Of a stretch of 64,000 nt of DNA, positions 25,718-34,409 are shown in pieces. A model generated the notes under the pieces. That model made no database searches. It saw only the letters and a program-made list of their open reading frames with translations, and had not been told where the DNA came from. Both the position numbers and the translations under genes were made by a program. Source of the stretch: Candidatus Thiosymbion ectosymbiont of Catanema sp. Cochon2018 (GTDB lineage Bacteria; Pseudomonadota; Gammaproteobacteria; Chromatiales; Chromatiaceae); NCBI GenBank assembly GCA_011392765.1, contig WYCW01000002.1, positions 280,917-344,916 on the forward strand, in the 5' to 3' direction. How positions within the stretch are numbered: position 1 is the first letter of the stretch; each line of letters begins with the position of its first letter.

Positions 25718-26374
25718 TCAGATAGTCCACTCGTCATGAATCAACGCGATCAAGTACCAGGAGTCGGCACTTCTTTCGAACACGAGACGCAACGCAGCCC
25801 AGTCAAATTCCGGTGTGCCTTCACCGACTTGAGGTACGACATAGAATTCGACTCTGGTGGTTTCCGGATAGACAGCCGCGGCATTGTTTATCGTGTTCCC
25901 ACTGGCACGATCATTATTGATACTGATCGAGGTTGCATTGGCAAAATCCCGATCCATGATGAATCTGTCATAATACTGGTTCGGAGTCATATTGATCGGG
26001 TCGCCGGTACCGTCGGCAAAGCCCCAAAAATAGCTGCGGCGATCCTCCCAGAAGCTTGCAATCTCGGCTGGAGAGAAAACGCGGTCGACGTCGACATCGA
26101 CGTAGGCATAAGGTGAGAACCGAACCCCTTTGTCCGGATGCGCTAATTTGGCGAGTGCCTTTCCATCCTTGGTCTTCAGGGCAACGATTATCTGTTCGGC
26201 TAGATTCAGGATGGTGGACTCGGCATACATCGGAGCCATAGTCTTCAGCTCCTCCCCTCGCACAGTCTCGCAAGAGACTGGTGCTGGAATCAGCAAAACC
26301 ACAACTGCAAATAGCAAGACACTCTTAAGCAGTCGCACCGACTTTCTCCCGAAGTTACGGACTCGATTTTGCAT
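25718..26374 (-). CDS. Secreted protein of unknown function
   Basis: A 218-residue protein with an N-terminal signal segment (SVLLFAVVVLLIPAPVSC, possibly a lipoprotein cleavage before Cys). The mature part reads LAKLAHPDKGVRFSPYAYVD, VFSPAEIASFWEDR, YFWGFADGTGDPI, YYDRFIMDRDFANA, ending LRLVFERSADSWYLIALIHD. This resembles a family of secreted proteins with an NTF2/SnoaL-like flavour annotated only as hypothetical. ATG 26374 is preferred over a TTG at 26407. Single gene between intergenic spacers. Confidence 0.65.
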   Translation of the reverse strand: MQNRVRNFGRKSVRLLKSVLLFAVVVLLIPAPVSCETVRGEELKTMAPMYAESTILNLAEQIIVALKTKDGKALAKLAHPDKGVRFSPYAYVDVDVDRVFSPAEIASFWEDRRSYFWGFADGTGDPINMTPNQYYDRFIMDRDFANATSISINNDRASGNTINNAAAVYPETTRVEFYVVPQVGEGTPEFDWAALRLVFERSADSWYLIALIHDEWTI

Positions 26375-26499
26375 ATAGCCAAGCCGCTCTTTGTGTTTAA
26401 CTGCCAAATTCGGCTCCCTGTTTGGCGATAATATCCTACACGGCTATTCTTTACATGCTTCGAGGTTCAAACAACACCGCGGTCTCGTTGCAGCCGGGT

Positions 26500-27213
26500 T
26501 CAGCGGTGGGCACAGTCCACCCTACCCTGCCAATATGGGCGCTCGCCCTGGGAATCCGGGGACATCCTGGTCAGGGGAACGAAGGCGACTCCGAGTACGT
26601 CCGTCTTGTGGAGCGATCCGTCCGGGCGCTTCTCGATCACGATGAGTTTCTGACGGCCGTATTGGGGACCGACGGGAAGTACCAGTCGGCAGCCTTCCTT
26701 GAGCTGCTCGATCAGGGGTGGGGGCACCGCGGGTGCGGCGGCGGTGACCAGGATACCGTCATAGGGGGCAGACTCGGGCCAGCCGGCGTAGCCGTCGCTA
26801 TGCCGGGTCTCTATGTTGGTATAGCCGAGGCGGACGAGCCGCTCGGCGGACTGCCGGGCCAGTTCGGGGATGATTTCGACCGAATAGACCCGACCGACCA
26901 CGCGGGAAAGGATGGCCGCCTGGTACCCGGAGCCGGTGCCGATCTCCAGCACGCGGTCATCCGGGCCACAGGCCAGGAGGTCCGTCATCAGGGCGACGAT
27001 GAAGGGTTGGGAGATGGTCTGGCCGTGGCCGATGGGTAACGGGCCGTCGGCGTAGGCATAGCGTTGCTCGTGGCTCGGGACGAAAGCGTGGCGCGGGATC
27101 TCTCCCATGGCCGTCATTACGCGTTCGTCGAGGGCGTCGCGTCCGATCATCGAGTGCGTGAAACGGACCGCTGCCCTGATATCTTCGAGCAGCTTATGAG
27201 TGCCGGATTGCAT
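26500..27213 (-). CDS. pcm: Protein-L-isoaspartate O-methyltransferase
   Basis: A 237-residue SAM-dependent enzyme that methylates L-isoaspartyl residues in aged proteins so they can be repaired. Motif I is VLEIGTGSGYQAAILSRVVG; upstream IPRHAFVPSHEQRYAYAD and GHGQTISQPFIVALMTDLL are characteristic of Pcm; post-motif YDGILVTAAAPAVP. ATG 27213 starts MQSGTHKLLEDIR. The C-terminus is some 10-15 residues longer than the E. coli enzyme. It lies 21 bases after the UPF0114 gene on the same strand, probably in one transcript. Confidence 0.9.
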   Translation of the reverse strand: MQSGTHKLLEDIRAAVRFTHSMIGRDALDERVMTAMGEIPRHAFVPSHEQRYAYADGPLPIGHGQTISQPFIVALMTDLLACGPDDRVLEIGTGSGYQAAILSRVVGRVYSVEIIPELARQSAERLVRLGYTNIETRHSDGYAGWPESAPYDGILVTAAAPAVPPPLIEQLKEGCRLVLPVGPQYGRQKLIVIEKRPDGSLHKTDVLGVAFVPLTRMSPDSQGERPYWQGRVDCAHR

Positions 27214-27234
27214 CGGCCCTCCCCAGCGACGCGG

Positions 27235-27741
27235 TCACTTCTCCCGATGCCCGGAAAAGGATATCTTGTCCAGCACGCCCATCAGCACCGCCGAAACCAC
27301 GAAGGCCAGGTGCATGATCACATACCACATGAGCTTGTCGTTCGGGGTGTCGAGCGCGTCCATGTAGGCACGCAACAACTGGATGGAGGAGATGGCGACG
27401 ATGGAGGCCGCGACCTTGAGTTTTAGGGTGTTGGCGTCCAGCTTGCCCAACCAACCGAGCTCTTCGGTGTTATTTTCGATCTCTATGCGGGAGACGAAGT
27501 TTTCGTAGCCGGAGAACATCACCATCACGACCAGGCTCGCTACCAGCACCATGTCGATCAGGGTCAGGATCGTGAGCACCATCTCCGATTCAGGCATGGT
27601 CAGGATATGGGTCAGGACATGAAAGAGCTCCTGGAAGAACTTCACGCCCAGGGCAACCAGGGCCAGGGACATGCCGATATAGACCGGGGCCAGGATCCAG
27701 CGACTGGAGAACAACATTTTTTCGATCAAGCGTTCTATCAT
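27235..27741 (-). CDS. UPF0114 (YqhA-type) membrane protein
   Basis: A 168-residue protein with three to four transmembrane helices ([60 protein letters not shown]) and the family signature [18 protein letters not shown] 27741 is chosen to match the family start. No biochemical function is established for this widespread family. Same strand as pcm, short gap. Confidence 0.85.
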   Translation of the reverse strand: MIERLIEKMLFSSRWILAPVYIGMSLALVALGVKFFQELFHVLTHILTMPESEMVLTILTLIDMVLVASLVVMVMFSGYENFVSRIEIENNTEELGWLGKLDANTLKLKVAASIVAISSIQLLRAYMDALDTPNDKLMWYVIMHLAFVVSAVLMGVLDKISFSGHREK

Positions 27742-27929
27742 ATCGGGCATCCCAAGGTGTGAGGAGAAGCACAATTTAACATGTTACACAGATTAGGTGG
27801 TTGACAAACAGCTTCCAATCGCCGGCAGTGGAGAACAGGCCGTATCCATCGACTGTCGGGTCCCGTGAGAGGATGGACTTGTTTGCGGTCGGAGTAGAAC
27901 CACGAATGAGTATGACAAAGACTGGAATC

Positions 27930-28571
27930 TCAAGGAATCGGCGCATAGCCGACCCAGGAATCCGCCTGCCAAGCCGCTGATGCGATTCGGGGGATCGGGA
28001 CAGGGATTCCACATTTGCCGGCGAAGTAGCGGTGGAAAGCAAGACTCGGGGTCAGCTCCGGATGGAAGACGGTGACCAGGCTGTTCCGATCTTCCGCGGC
28101 GGCGCAATAGCCGTCGATCTCGAGCAGAGGCGACACGCCCTGGCCGAGGCGGAGGATCTTCGGGGCCCGAATGAAGGTGAGTGGGATGGGCTCGGGAGCG
28201 ACTGCCGGGACCGCGACGGTGAGGTTGAAGCTGTCGAGCTGGCTGCCGAAGGCGTTGCGTTGGATCCGAATGTCCATGAGCCCTAAGCTCGCTACCTCGC
28301 CCACGACCTCCCGCGCCAGGAGGATGGCCCCGGCACAGGTACCCCAGAGCTTGAGTCCGGCGTGACAGCGTTCCGCGATCTCGCGGTCGAGCCCACAACC
28401 GTGCAGCAGGCGGGTCAGGCAGGTGCTCTCGCCGCCGGGAAGGATCAATCCGGTCAGACCATCGAGGTCCTTCGCTCCCTTCACCCGGCTGGCCGGCACG
28501 CCCAGGGCGGCGAGGTGTTCCAAGTGTTCGACCACGCCCCCTTGGAGGTCGAGGACACCGATGCCCGACAT
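27930..28571 (-). CDS. pdxT: Pyridoxal 5'-phosphate synthase glutaminase subunit
   Basis: A 213-residue class I glutaminase. MSGIGVLDLQGGVVEHLEHL begins the family; GLILPGGEST, the nucleophile Cys in LWGTCAGAILLA, and FHPELT with the His-Glu pair complete the triad. It supplies ammonia to PdxS for PLP synthesis. ATG 28571 lies 7 bases after the pdxS stop; longer frames upstream overlap pdxS and are rejected. Slightly longer than the usual ~190 residues because of a C-terminal tail (IASAAWQADSWVGYAPIP). Confidence 0.92.
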   Translation of the reverse strand: MSGIGVLDLQGGVVEHLEHLAALGVPASRVKGAKDLDGLTGLILPGGESTCLTRLLHGCGLDREIAERCHAGLKLWGTCAGAILLAREVVGEVASLGLMDIRIQRNAFGSQLDSFNLTVAVPAVAPEPIPLTFIRAPKILRLGQGVSPLLEIDGYCAAAEDRNSLVTVFHPELTPSLAFHRYFAGKCGIPVPIPRIASAAWQADSWVGYAPIP

Positions 28572-28578
28572 GGATCGG

Positions 28579-29460
28579 CTACCAGCCCCGCTCTGCCAGG
28601 CGCGCCTCCTGGGGAATGGTGGGGATCTCGATGCCGGCCATGGGTTCGCCCAGGCCGGCGGATACCTCCAGGACCTTCTCCGGGTCGTCGGCATAAGTGG
28701 TGGCCTGGACGATGGCGGCGGCGCGGCGGGCGGGGTCGCTCGATTTGAAGATGCCCGAGCCGACGAACACGCCATCGCAGCCGAGCTGCATCATCAGCGC
28801 GGCATCCGCCGGCGTGGCGATACCGCCGGCGGCGAAGTTCACGACCGGCAATCGCCCGGCCTCGCGTACCTTGAGTGCCACCTCGTAGGGGAGCCCCTGG
28901 TCCCTGCAAAAACCCGTGAGCTCCTCTCGCGGCAGGTCGCGGATGGTGCGGATCTCCCGGTTCATGGTGCGCATATGGCGCACCGCCTCCACCACGTTGC
29001 CGGTGCCTGCCTCGCCCTTGGTGCGGATCATCGCCGCCCCTTCGGCAATCCTCCGGCAGGCCTCGCCCAGATTGCGGGCGCCGCAGACGAAGGGGATGGA
29101 AAACCGGGTCTTGTCGATGTGGCTTTCCTCGTCGGCCGGGGTGAGCACCTCGCTCTCGTCGATATAGTCGATCTTCAGCGCTTCGAGTAGTTGGGCCTCG
29201 ACGAAGTGTCCGATGCGTACCTTGGCCATGACGGGAATGGAGACGGCGGCCTGAATCGCTCGAATCAGGCCAGGGTCGGACATGCGCGCCACGCCGCCCT
29301 CCTTGCGGATGTCCGCCGGCACGCGTTCGAGGGCCATGACGGCCACGGCGCCCGCCTCCTCGGCGATCCCGGCCTGCTCCGGCGTGGTTACGTCCATAAT
29401 AACGCCGCCCTTGAGCATCTGCGCCAGTTGGGCATTCAAGACAAGTCGTTCAGCGGTCAC
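28579..29460 (-). CDS. pdxS: Pyridoxal 5'-phosphate synthase lyase subunit
   Basis: A 293-residue TIM-barrel enzyme that condenses ribose 5-phosphate, glyceraldehyde 3-phosphate and ammonia to PLP. Signature parts: [36 protein letters not shown] (Schiff-base Lys), [10 protein letters not shown], and the C-terminal [14 protein letters not shown]. It has a GTG start at 29460 that overlaps the 3' end of the upstream HAD gene by 11 bases, and is followed by pdxT. The deoxyxylulose-independent pathway is typical for some Chromatiales and many other bacteria. Confidence 0.93.
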   Translation of the reverse strand: MTAERLVLNAQLAQMLKGGVIMDVTTPEQAGIAEEAGAVAVMALERVPADIRKEGGVARMSDPGLIRAIQAAVSIPVMAKVRIGHFVEAQLLEALKIDYIDESEVLTPADEESHIDKTRFSIPFVCGARNLGEACRRIAEGAAMIRTKGEAGTGNVVEAVRHMRTMNREIRTIRDLPREELTGFCRDQGLPYEVALKVREAGRLPVVNFAAGGIATPADAALMMQLGCDGVFVGSGIFKSSDPARRAAAIVQATTYADDPEKVLEVSAGLGEPMAGIEIPTIPQEARLAERGW

Positions 29461-30283
29461 TGTGGTACTCCGTATTCAGGATCTCTGGGAGACTAAGTGC
29501 CTTCAGGAGGTGGATTTTCAAGCCCATCGCCTCCCGACGCTCGGCCTGGGTATTGTATCCCCAGCAGGCCATGTGCAAGCGGACGGCCGCCAGGTCCGGC
29601 CGGGCGAGAAACCGCTTCAAGGTGGCCAGGCGGTCCTCGATCAGGTGGATAGGGTCGCCGGGATGGTGCGCCATGAGTCGGCGGACCACCGCCTCCTTCG
29701 TCATTCCTCGGTCCAGACCGAAGATGTGCTCGGCATCGAAATGCACGCCCTGGTGATCGAGCAATCGGGCGACGAATCGTTCCTGCTTGGTGGTGACGAT
29801 GTAACAGCCGGTCCCGGCTGGGAGTCCGTTCAGGACGTGGCTCGTCCCTGGGTACAGGGGGCTCAGTGACAGCCATTCCTGCGGATTTTCCCGAAGCCAA
29901 CGGTCTCGAACTGCTCCGTAGAGTCGCTTCAGGCCCGCCGTATCCGTCCCGGACCTTGCAACGGCCTCATAGAGCCGGTGCGGAAAGGTATCGAGCAACT
30001 CTTCCGGGTCTTCCCCGTCCTTGAGCAAACGCATCATCGCGATTGCCTCATAGCCCGTTTCGATCACCGGGCGGACGCGACAATAACTCTCCAACAGCGA
30101 CTGCGGCGGCAGCGGCTCTGCCATATCCTCCCACAGCGTTGCCGCTGCCTTCCAGCCGGTAATGCCGGTCTCACGGGCGCTGTCGCAGAGGACACCGTCG
30201 AAATCCAATGCAAGCACCGGGCAGGGAAAATTCCGGTTCCCTCCGGAACAAAACCGGGACGGCTCGGCGGGAGGACGATTCAT
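29450..30283 (-). CDS. HAD-superfamily hydrolase
   Basis: A 277-residue protein with HAD motif [17 protein letters not shown] (nucleophile Asp), a helical cap ([20 protein letters not shown]), motif II in [11 protein letters not shown], and motif III/IV in [13 protein letters not shown]. The substrate is unknown; its overlap with pdxS suggests a link to vitamin B6, for example dephosphorylating an intermediate or product, but this is inference. ATG 30283. First gene of the HAD-pdxS-pdxT operon. Confidence 0.8.
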   Translation of the reverse strand: MNRPPAEPSRFCSGGNRNFPCPVLALDFDGVLCDSARETGITGWKAAATLWEDMAEPLPPQSLLESYCRVRPVIETGYEAIAMMRLLKDGEDPEELLDTFPHRLYEAVARSGTDTAGLKRLYGAVRDRWLRENPQEWLSLSPLYPGTSHVLNGLPAGTGCYIVTTKQERFVARLLDHQGVHFDAEHIFGLDRGMTKEAVVRRLMAHHPGDPIHLIEDRLATLKRFLARPDLAAVRLHMACWGYNTQAERREAMGLKIHLLKALSLPEILNTEYHSDR

Positions 30284-30412
30284 CGTCTGTTACCCTCTGA
30301 TCGAATGATCCGCGGTATCCCTACCCATGTCATTCCCGGCCTACCGGGAATCGGTTCCATGCATAAAATTCCGTACAATTCATGCATTCTTTCTTTCCAC
30401 TGTGAGCACATT

Positions 30413-30682
30413 ATGTCTGTGAAAAACGCTCTAGGGTTTATCGTCCAACTGCGTACTCATGAGGAGCTGAGAAAGCAACTCGTTTCCCTCGACGATGGCC
30501 CTGGGCTGGAAGGCTTCGTCAGACTCGGGGGCGAAATCGGTCTTTCCTTTACGGTCGAAGAACTGCGGACAGCGCACAAGCATGATTGGGGAATGCGTTA
30601 CATCTCCTGTAACCGCTCAGTCCATCGTAGTGGGCACAGCCTGCCCCCTACGGGTCAGGCTCATAAAAAATCAATAGGTTAG
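30413..30682 (+). CDS. Nif11-like leader peptide protein, C-terminus formed by a repeat
   Basis: An 89-residue frame. The first ~65 residues match the Nif11 leader domain: MSVKNALGFIVQLRTHEELR, EGFVRLGGEIGLSFTVEELR and AHKHDWGMRYIS. Nif11-type proteins occur in nitrogen fixers and, with modified C-termini, as precursors of ribosomal peptides. The remaining residues (CNRSVHRSGHSLPPTGQAHK...) are encoded by a dispersed repeat with a 'gtgggcacagcctgccccct' block, so the natural end has probably been overwritten. No maturation enzyme or transporter is nearby. ATG 30413. Confidence 0.65.
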   Translation: MSVKNALGFIVQLRTHEELRKQLVSLDDGPGLEGFVRLGGEIGLSFTVEELRTAHKHDWGMRYISCNRSVHRSGHSLPPTGQAHKKSIG

Positions 30683-31187
30683 TTCTTATACAGGCTCTAA
30701 GAACGTAGTGCAGGCGTCTCGCCTGCAACCCGCGGGTGAAACGCCCGCGTTCCGGCAGGCGGGACGCCTGCGCTACATGGATTCGGCTTAATTGAGAACA
30801 CTCCCTAACGAGGCTTTGCCTCAGACCGACGAGGCATGAGGCCCCAACCGCCCCTCTCCCGTAAGGCCCCATCTCCTACACCTAACCAACCGTTGGAGAG
30901 CCTGGGTAGGTCGAAATCGGGATCGGGATCGCAATCGGAATTTCGATCCCGATTGCGATCCCGATTTGTGCACTGCATAAACTTGACTCATTTGTAAAAA
31001 TGCGGGTCCCTCAAAGATCCTAGGGGGCGTTCTCAATTAATAAATCATCTAAGTGTTGTAGGCTGGGTTGAGGAACGAAACCCAGCTTTTCCGATCCGCA
31101 ATACCGTGTGCCGGGTTTGGTCGTCCCTGGCCGCAACCCAGCCTACGGCCCCTTTTTAGACAGTCTCTCAAGGATCCTAGACAGCCT
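30683..31187. repeat. Dense cluster of dispersed repeats upstream and downstream of ftsK end
   Basis: In order: a right end of the GAGGCTGTCT family (30655-30700); a hairpin with arms 'gtagtgcaggcgtctcgcct' and 'aggcgggacgcctgcgctac' (30708-30777); an end 'ttaattgagaacactcccta' (30788-30806); a palindromic 'gaggctttgcctcagaccga' REP unit (30810-30837); a GGGATC simple repeat (30905-30962); a copy of the 'ctaggatccttgagggacc' repeat on the minus strand (30966-31023); and a second palindrome (31062-31150). No gene. Confidence 0.6.
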
Positions 31188-33524
31188 CTAAGCCTCGGGC
31201 GGAGGGGGAACCAGGACTTCTCGGTTGCCGTTGGTCTCGGCGGGACCGACCAGGCCGATGCGCTCCATCTCTTCGATCATACGGGCGGCCCGGTTGTAGC
31301 CGATCTTGAGCCTTCTCTGGACGCCCGAAATGGAGGCGCGGCGGGTCTCGGTGACGATTTGGACCGCCTCGTCGAACAAGGAATCCTGGTCCTCGATGTC
31401 ACCGCCGCGAGGCTCCGGATCGATGCCGGGAATGGTCTCTCCCACATCCTGCAGGACGGTGTCGATGTAGTCCGGCGTCCCCATCCGCTTGAGGTGCTCC
31501 GCGACCCGGTGTACCTCCTGGTCGTCCACGAAGGCACCGTGCACCCGTTGGGGAAAGCTGGTGCCGGGGGGAAGGTAAAGCATATCGCCCCACCCGAGGA
31601 GGTGCTCGGCACCCATCTGGTCGAGGACGGTCCGTGAGTCGATCCGTGAGGATACCTGGAAGGCCATGCGCGTGGGAATATTGGCCTTGATCAGGCCCGT
31701 GAGTACGTCCACCGAGGGCCGCTGGGTGGCGAGCAGCAGGTGGATTCCCGAGGCCCGCGCCTTCTGCGCCAGGCGGGCGATGAGCTCCTCTACCTTTTTG
31801 CCCACGACCATCATCATGTCCGCCAACTCGTCGATGATGACCACGATATAGGGCAGATGGGCGAGATGAGGCACCGTTTGGGTCTCGTCCACTCCCGACC
31901 CGTCGGGGCCGGTCACGAACAGGGGGTCGGGAATGGGCTCTCCCGCTGCCTCCGCGTCCGCGACCTTGCGGTTGTAGCCGCCGATGTTGCGCACGCCGAG
32001 CTGGGCCATCAGGCGGTACCGGCGTTCCATCTCCGCGACACACCAGCGCAGGGCATTCTCCGCCTCCTTCATGTCCGTGACCACGGGCGTGAGTAAGTGG
32101 GGAATGCCTTCGTAGACCGACAGCTCCAGCATCTTGGGGTCCACCATAATCAGGCGTACGTCCCGCGGGGTAGATTTGTAGACCAGGCTCAGGATCATGA
32201 CATTGATAGCCACGGATTTGCCCGAACCCGTGGTGCCGGCGATCAGGGCATGGGGCATGCGGGCGAGGTCCGCGCATACGGGCTTTCCGGCGATATCGGT
32301 ACCCATAGCCAAGGTCAGGGGCGCCGTGGCGTCCTGATAGGCTGCGGAGGTCAGGACCTCGCTCAGGAAGACGGTCTCGCGGTGCTCGTTGGGAATCTCG
32401 AGGCCGATGACGGACTTGCCCGGTATGACCTCCACCACCCGCACGCTCACGGTGGAAAGCGCCCGTGCGATGTCCTTGGCGAGACCCGTGATCTTGCTCA
32501 CCTTGGTGCCGGGCGCGAGCTGCAGCTCCAGCAGGACAACCACCGGACCCGTATGCACCGCCACCACTTCCGCGATGACGCCGAAGTCCGCGAGCTTGGC
32601 CTCCACTTGGCGCGAGAGCTGTTCCAGCATTTCCTTCGTGTAGCCCTTACCGCTCTTGCGCGGCGGGTCCAGGAGCTCGAGGGGTGGGGGCCCCGCCGCA
32701 ACGGGCAACCGGGGGCCCTCGGCCTGGTGCTCGTCCGACGACTCCGTGAGCGCAGTTGCCCTCCGGTCGTCGTGCCTGCCAGACCCCGGCTGCTCCGGGA
32801 GACATTCGGGCTCGGAGACCGGCGGTACCTCCAGGGCCTCGGGCAAGGCGGGAGTACGCCGTTGTGCGCCGTCCGTCGGGGAGCTGCGGCGCCGCAACCG
32901 GAACCGGATCCCAGTCTTTACCCATCGCATCAGGGCCAGGGCAACCCCTCCCAAGGCATCCAACACTGCCAGCCAGGAGATCCCCGTGAAGAGCCTGATA
33001 CCGGCGAGAAACAGCCCGGACAGGAACAGGGTCGTCCCCTTGAGATTGAAAGCCGGGATCATACGCCCGCTGATGAGCAGTCCCAGCCCGCCCCCGCCCC
33101 CGTTCGGCAATGCGGTCCCGAATCCCGGCAGATAGATACTCGCAAAGGCACAGCCCGCGACCAGGGTGAATAGAAAACCGAACCAACGTAAGGCCAACTT
33201 GTGGAGCCGGGTCTCGGGCTCCGGTTCCGGCTTGCGGAAGACCAGGTAGCCGCTCCAAGCGACCATGACCGGGATGAGATAGGCGAAGATGCCGAACAGA
33301 TAAAAAGCGATGTCGGAAAACCAAGCGCCGACCCTGCCGCCCGCGTTACCCACAGTGTCCCCGTGACCGATGTGGGACCAGCCGGGATCCTGGGGTGAAT
33401 AGCTGATCAGGGCCAGTACCAGATAAAGTGCCACGCAGATCAAGACCCACATGGCCCCTTCACGGATGCCATGCTGCAGATAATCGCTAAAGCTCAGTGC
33501 TCCGACCCGAGTTGCCTGAGTCAC
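31188..33524 (-). CDS. ftsK: DNA translocase FtsK
   Basis: A 778-residue septal DNA pump that helps resolve and segregate the chromosome terminus. Residues 1-200 contain four membrane segments (WVLICVALYLVLALISYSPQ; YLFGIFAYLIPVMVAWSGYL; FGFLFTLVAGCAFASIYLPG; LFLSGLFLAGIRLFTGISWL). A short linker leads to the RecA-type motor: Walker A AGTTGSGKSVAIN, Walker B IVVIIDELADMMM, and LLLATQRPSVDVLTGLIK. The C-terminal gamma domain (SLFDEAVQIVTETRRASISG, YNRAARMIEEMERIG) binds KOPS sites. The linker is short, unlike in E. coli. Start 33524. Confidence 0.93.
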   Translation of the reverse strand: MTQATRVGALSFSDYLQHGIREGAMWVLICVALYLVLALISYSPQDPGWSHIGHGDTVGNAGGRVGAWFSDIAFYLFGIFAYLIPVMVAWSGYLVFRKPEPEPETRLHKLALRWFGFLFTLVAGCAFASIYLPGFGTALPNGGGGGLGLLISGRMIPAFNLKGTTLFLSGLFLAGIRLFTGISWLAVLDALGGVALALMRWVKTGIRFRLRRRSSPTDGAQRRTPALPEALEVPPVSEPECLPEQPGSGRHDDRRATALTESSDEHQAEGPRLPVAAGPPPLELLDPPRKSGKGYTKEMLEQLSRQVEAKLADFGVIAEVVAVHTGPVVVLLELQLAPGTKVSKITGLAKDIARALSTVSVRVVEVIPGKSVIGLEIPNEHRETVFLSEVLTSAAYQDATAPLTLAMGTDIAGKPVCADLARMPHALIAGTTGSGKSVAINVMILSLVYKSTPRDVRLIMVDPKMLELSVYEGIPHLLTPVVTDMKEAENALRWCVAEMERRYRLMAQLGVRNIGGYNRKVADAEAAGEPIPDPLFVTGPDGSGVDETQTVPHLAHLPYIVVIIDELADMMMVVGKKVEELIARLAQKARASGIHLLLATQRPSVDVLTGLIKANIPTRMAFQVSSRIDSRTVLDQMGAEHLLGWGDMLYLPPGTSFPQRVHGAFVDDQEVHRVAEHLKRMGTPDYIDTVLQDVGETIPGIDPEPRGGDIEDQDSLFDEAVQIVTETRRASISGVQRRLKIGYNRAARMIEEMERIGLVGPAETNGNREVLVPPPPEA

Positions 33525-33596
33525 GGTCAGCCCTCTGTATCTCTTTGGATATTACAACCTTACAGAGGCTTTCTCCTGTAATCAAGGAAAGACACC

Positions 33597-33719
33597 AGGA
33601 TCCTTGAGGGGCCCGAATCTTTACAAATGAGTCAAGTTTATGCAGTGCACAAATCGGGATCGAAATCGGGATCGAAATCGGGATCGATATCGGGATCGAT
33701 ATCGGGATCGATATCGAAA
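33597..33719. repeat. 'Ctaggat' repeat followed by a 12-bp tandem array
   Basis: At 33597-33653 is a copy of the ~55-bp dispersed repeat that begins AGGATCCTTGAGGGG and ends 'atgcagtgcaca'. It leads into a tandem array built of ATCGGGATCGAA/ATCGGGATCGAT units (33653-33718). The same pairing of repeat plus GGGATC array is at 30905-31023 and 63440-63553. The arrays contain several GATATC sites. Confidence 0.65.
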
Positions 33720-34152
33720 GGCTCTTTATGGATTCCGGTAGTGGGTAAGTTTCAAGTGAGGACGTCCAGCAGTCGATAGTCATTCCGAATTTCTACCACT
33801 TGAAAATTTACCACTACCTGGATTCCGGACTGCTGACGATCACGGAAGGGCACCACCGGACACTTTGGCGTGCGGCGGCGACTTTACCCCGACACCGGAA
33901 GGAACCCGCGGTGCTTGGTGTAACCAAGGTATCGGTCAGGTAGTACAAGCCTGCCGCCGCTTGGGATTGGGCACGGCCTCTATCCCCGGCACCGGCGTTA
34001 CGACCAGGGGAAAGCGCCGTCGCCGCGGCGTGTGGTGAACCCGGCGCTCGGAGTTCCGGCACCGGCTGCCGGGAACCCTCGTCGCTCAGGTTCGAGGTGG
34101 CCGCGCCGCTTTGCCGGCGCACGCCAAAACAGTCTGGAATCCATAAAGAGCC
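33720..34152. mobile_element. GGCTCTTTATGGATTCC-family element carrying a nested MITE
   Basis: Left end GGCTCTTTATGGATTCC at 33720; right end is the inverse at 34130-34152, as in the element at 24431-24606. The flanks 'tatcgaaa' and 'aatcgaaa' match in 7 of 8 bases and may be an old 8-bp duplication. The interior of about 310 bp is GC-rich with no supported gene. Within the left end a second MITE has inserted (33737-33818). Confidence 0.6.
33737..33818. mobile_element. MITE, GGTAGTGG family, with perfect 8-bp target duplication
   Basis: An 82-bp element from GGTAGTGGGTAAGTTTCAAG to 'acttgaaaatttaccactac' + c. It is bordered by TGGATTCC at 33729-33736 and 33819-33826, and interrupts the terminal repeat of the larger element 33720-34152. 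The duplication proves that it is a true transposable unit and gives relative age: it is younger than its host element. Confidence 0.85.
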
Positions 34153-34409
34153 AATCGAAATTCCGATTGCGATCCCGATACCGATTTCGATCCCGGTTTG
34201 GGCTTTTACGACACCCTCCTGGGGCGGTACCTGCCTGCCGGCTCGTAGGATGGACGAAGCCGCCAGGGACGGCGGCAGCCGCCGTGGACTACATGGACTT
34301 AAGTAAACCACGTGGACCAGGGGTTGCTGTATGTCCCCCGATCCATGCAGCTTTTGCTAAACTGCTTAATCTCACAGTCTCCATACCAAGCGACAGTAAG
34401 CGCGACACC

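Noticed and set aside
28572-28775. Longer start for pdxT.
   Set aside because: It would overlap pdxS by about 200 bases and adds a low-complexity leader; MSGIGVLDLQGG is the family start.
32097-33173. Plus-strand frame of 358 codons opposite ftsK.
   Set aside because: Shadow of ftsK; composition Gln/His/Gly-rich without a domain.
33653-33718. A CRISPR array in the tandem repeat block.
   Set aside because: Units are 12 bp and contiguous, with no spacers; it is a simple tandem repeat, as at 30905 and 63517.
33827-34129. A gene in the GC-rich DNA inside the element 33720-34152.
   Set aside because: No frame has a start with RBS or a recognisable motif; the ends are transposon ends, so it is treated as non-coding cargo.
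33827-34409. An FMN riboswitch upstream of ribB.
   Set aside because: I could not find the conserved RFN blocks; the stretch is filled by transposon-like elements.
34032-34409. Longer start for ribB.
   Set aside because: The added part is translated repeat DNA; RibB begins at MVLNTTEEI.
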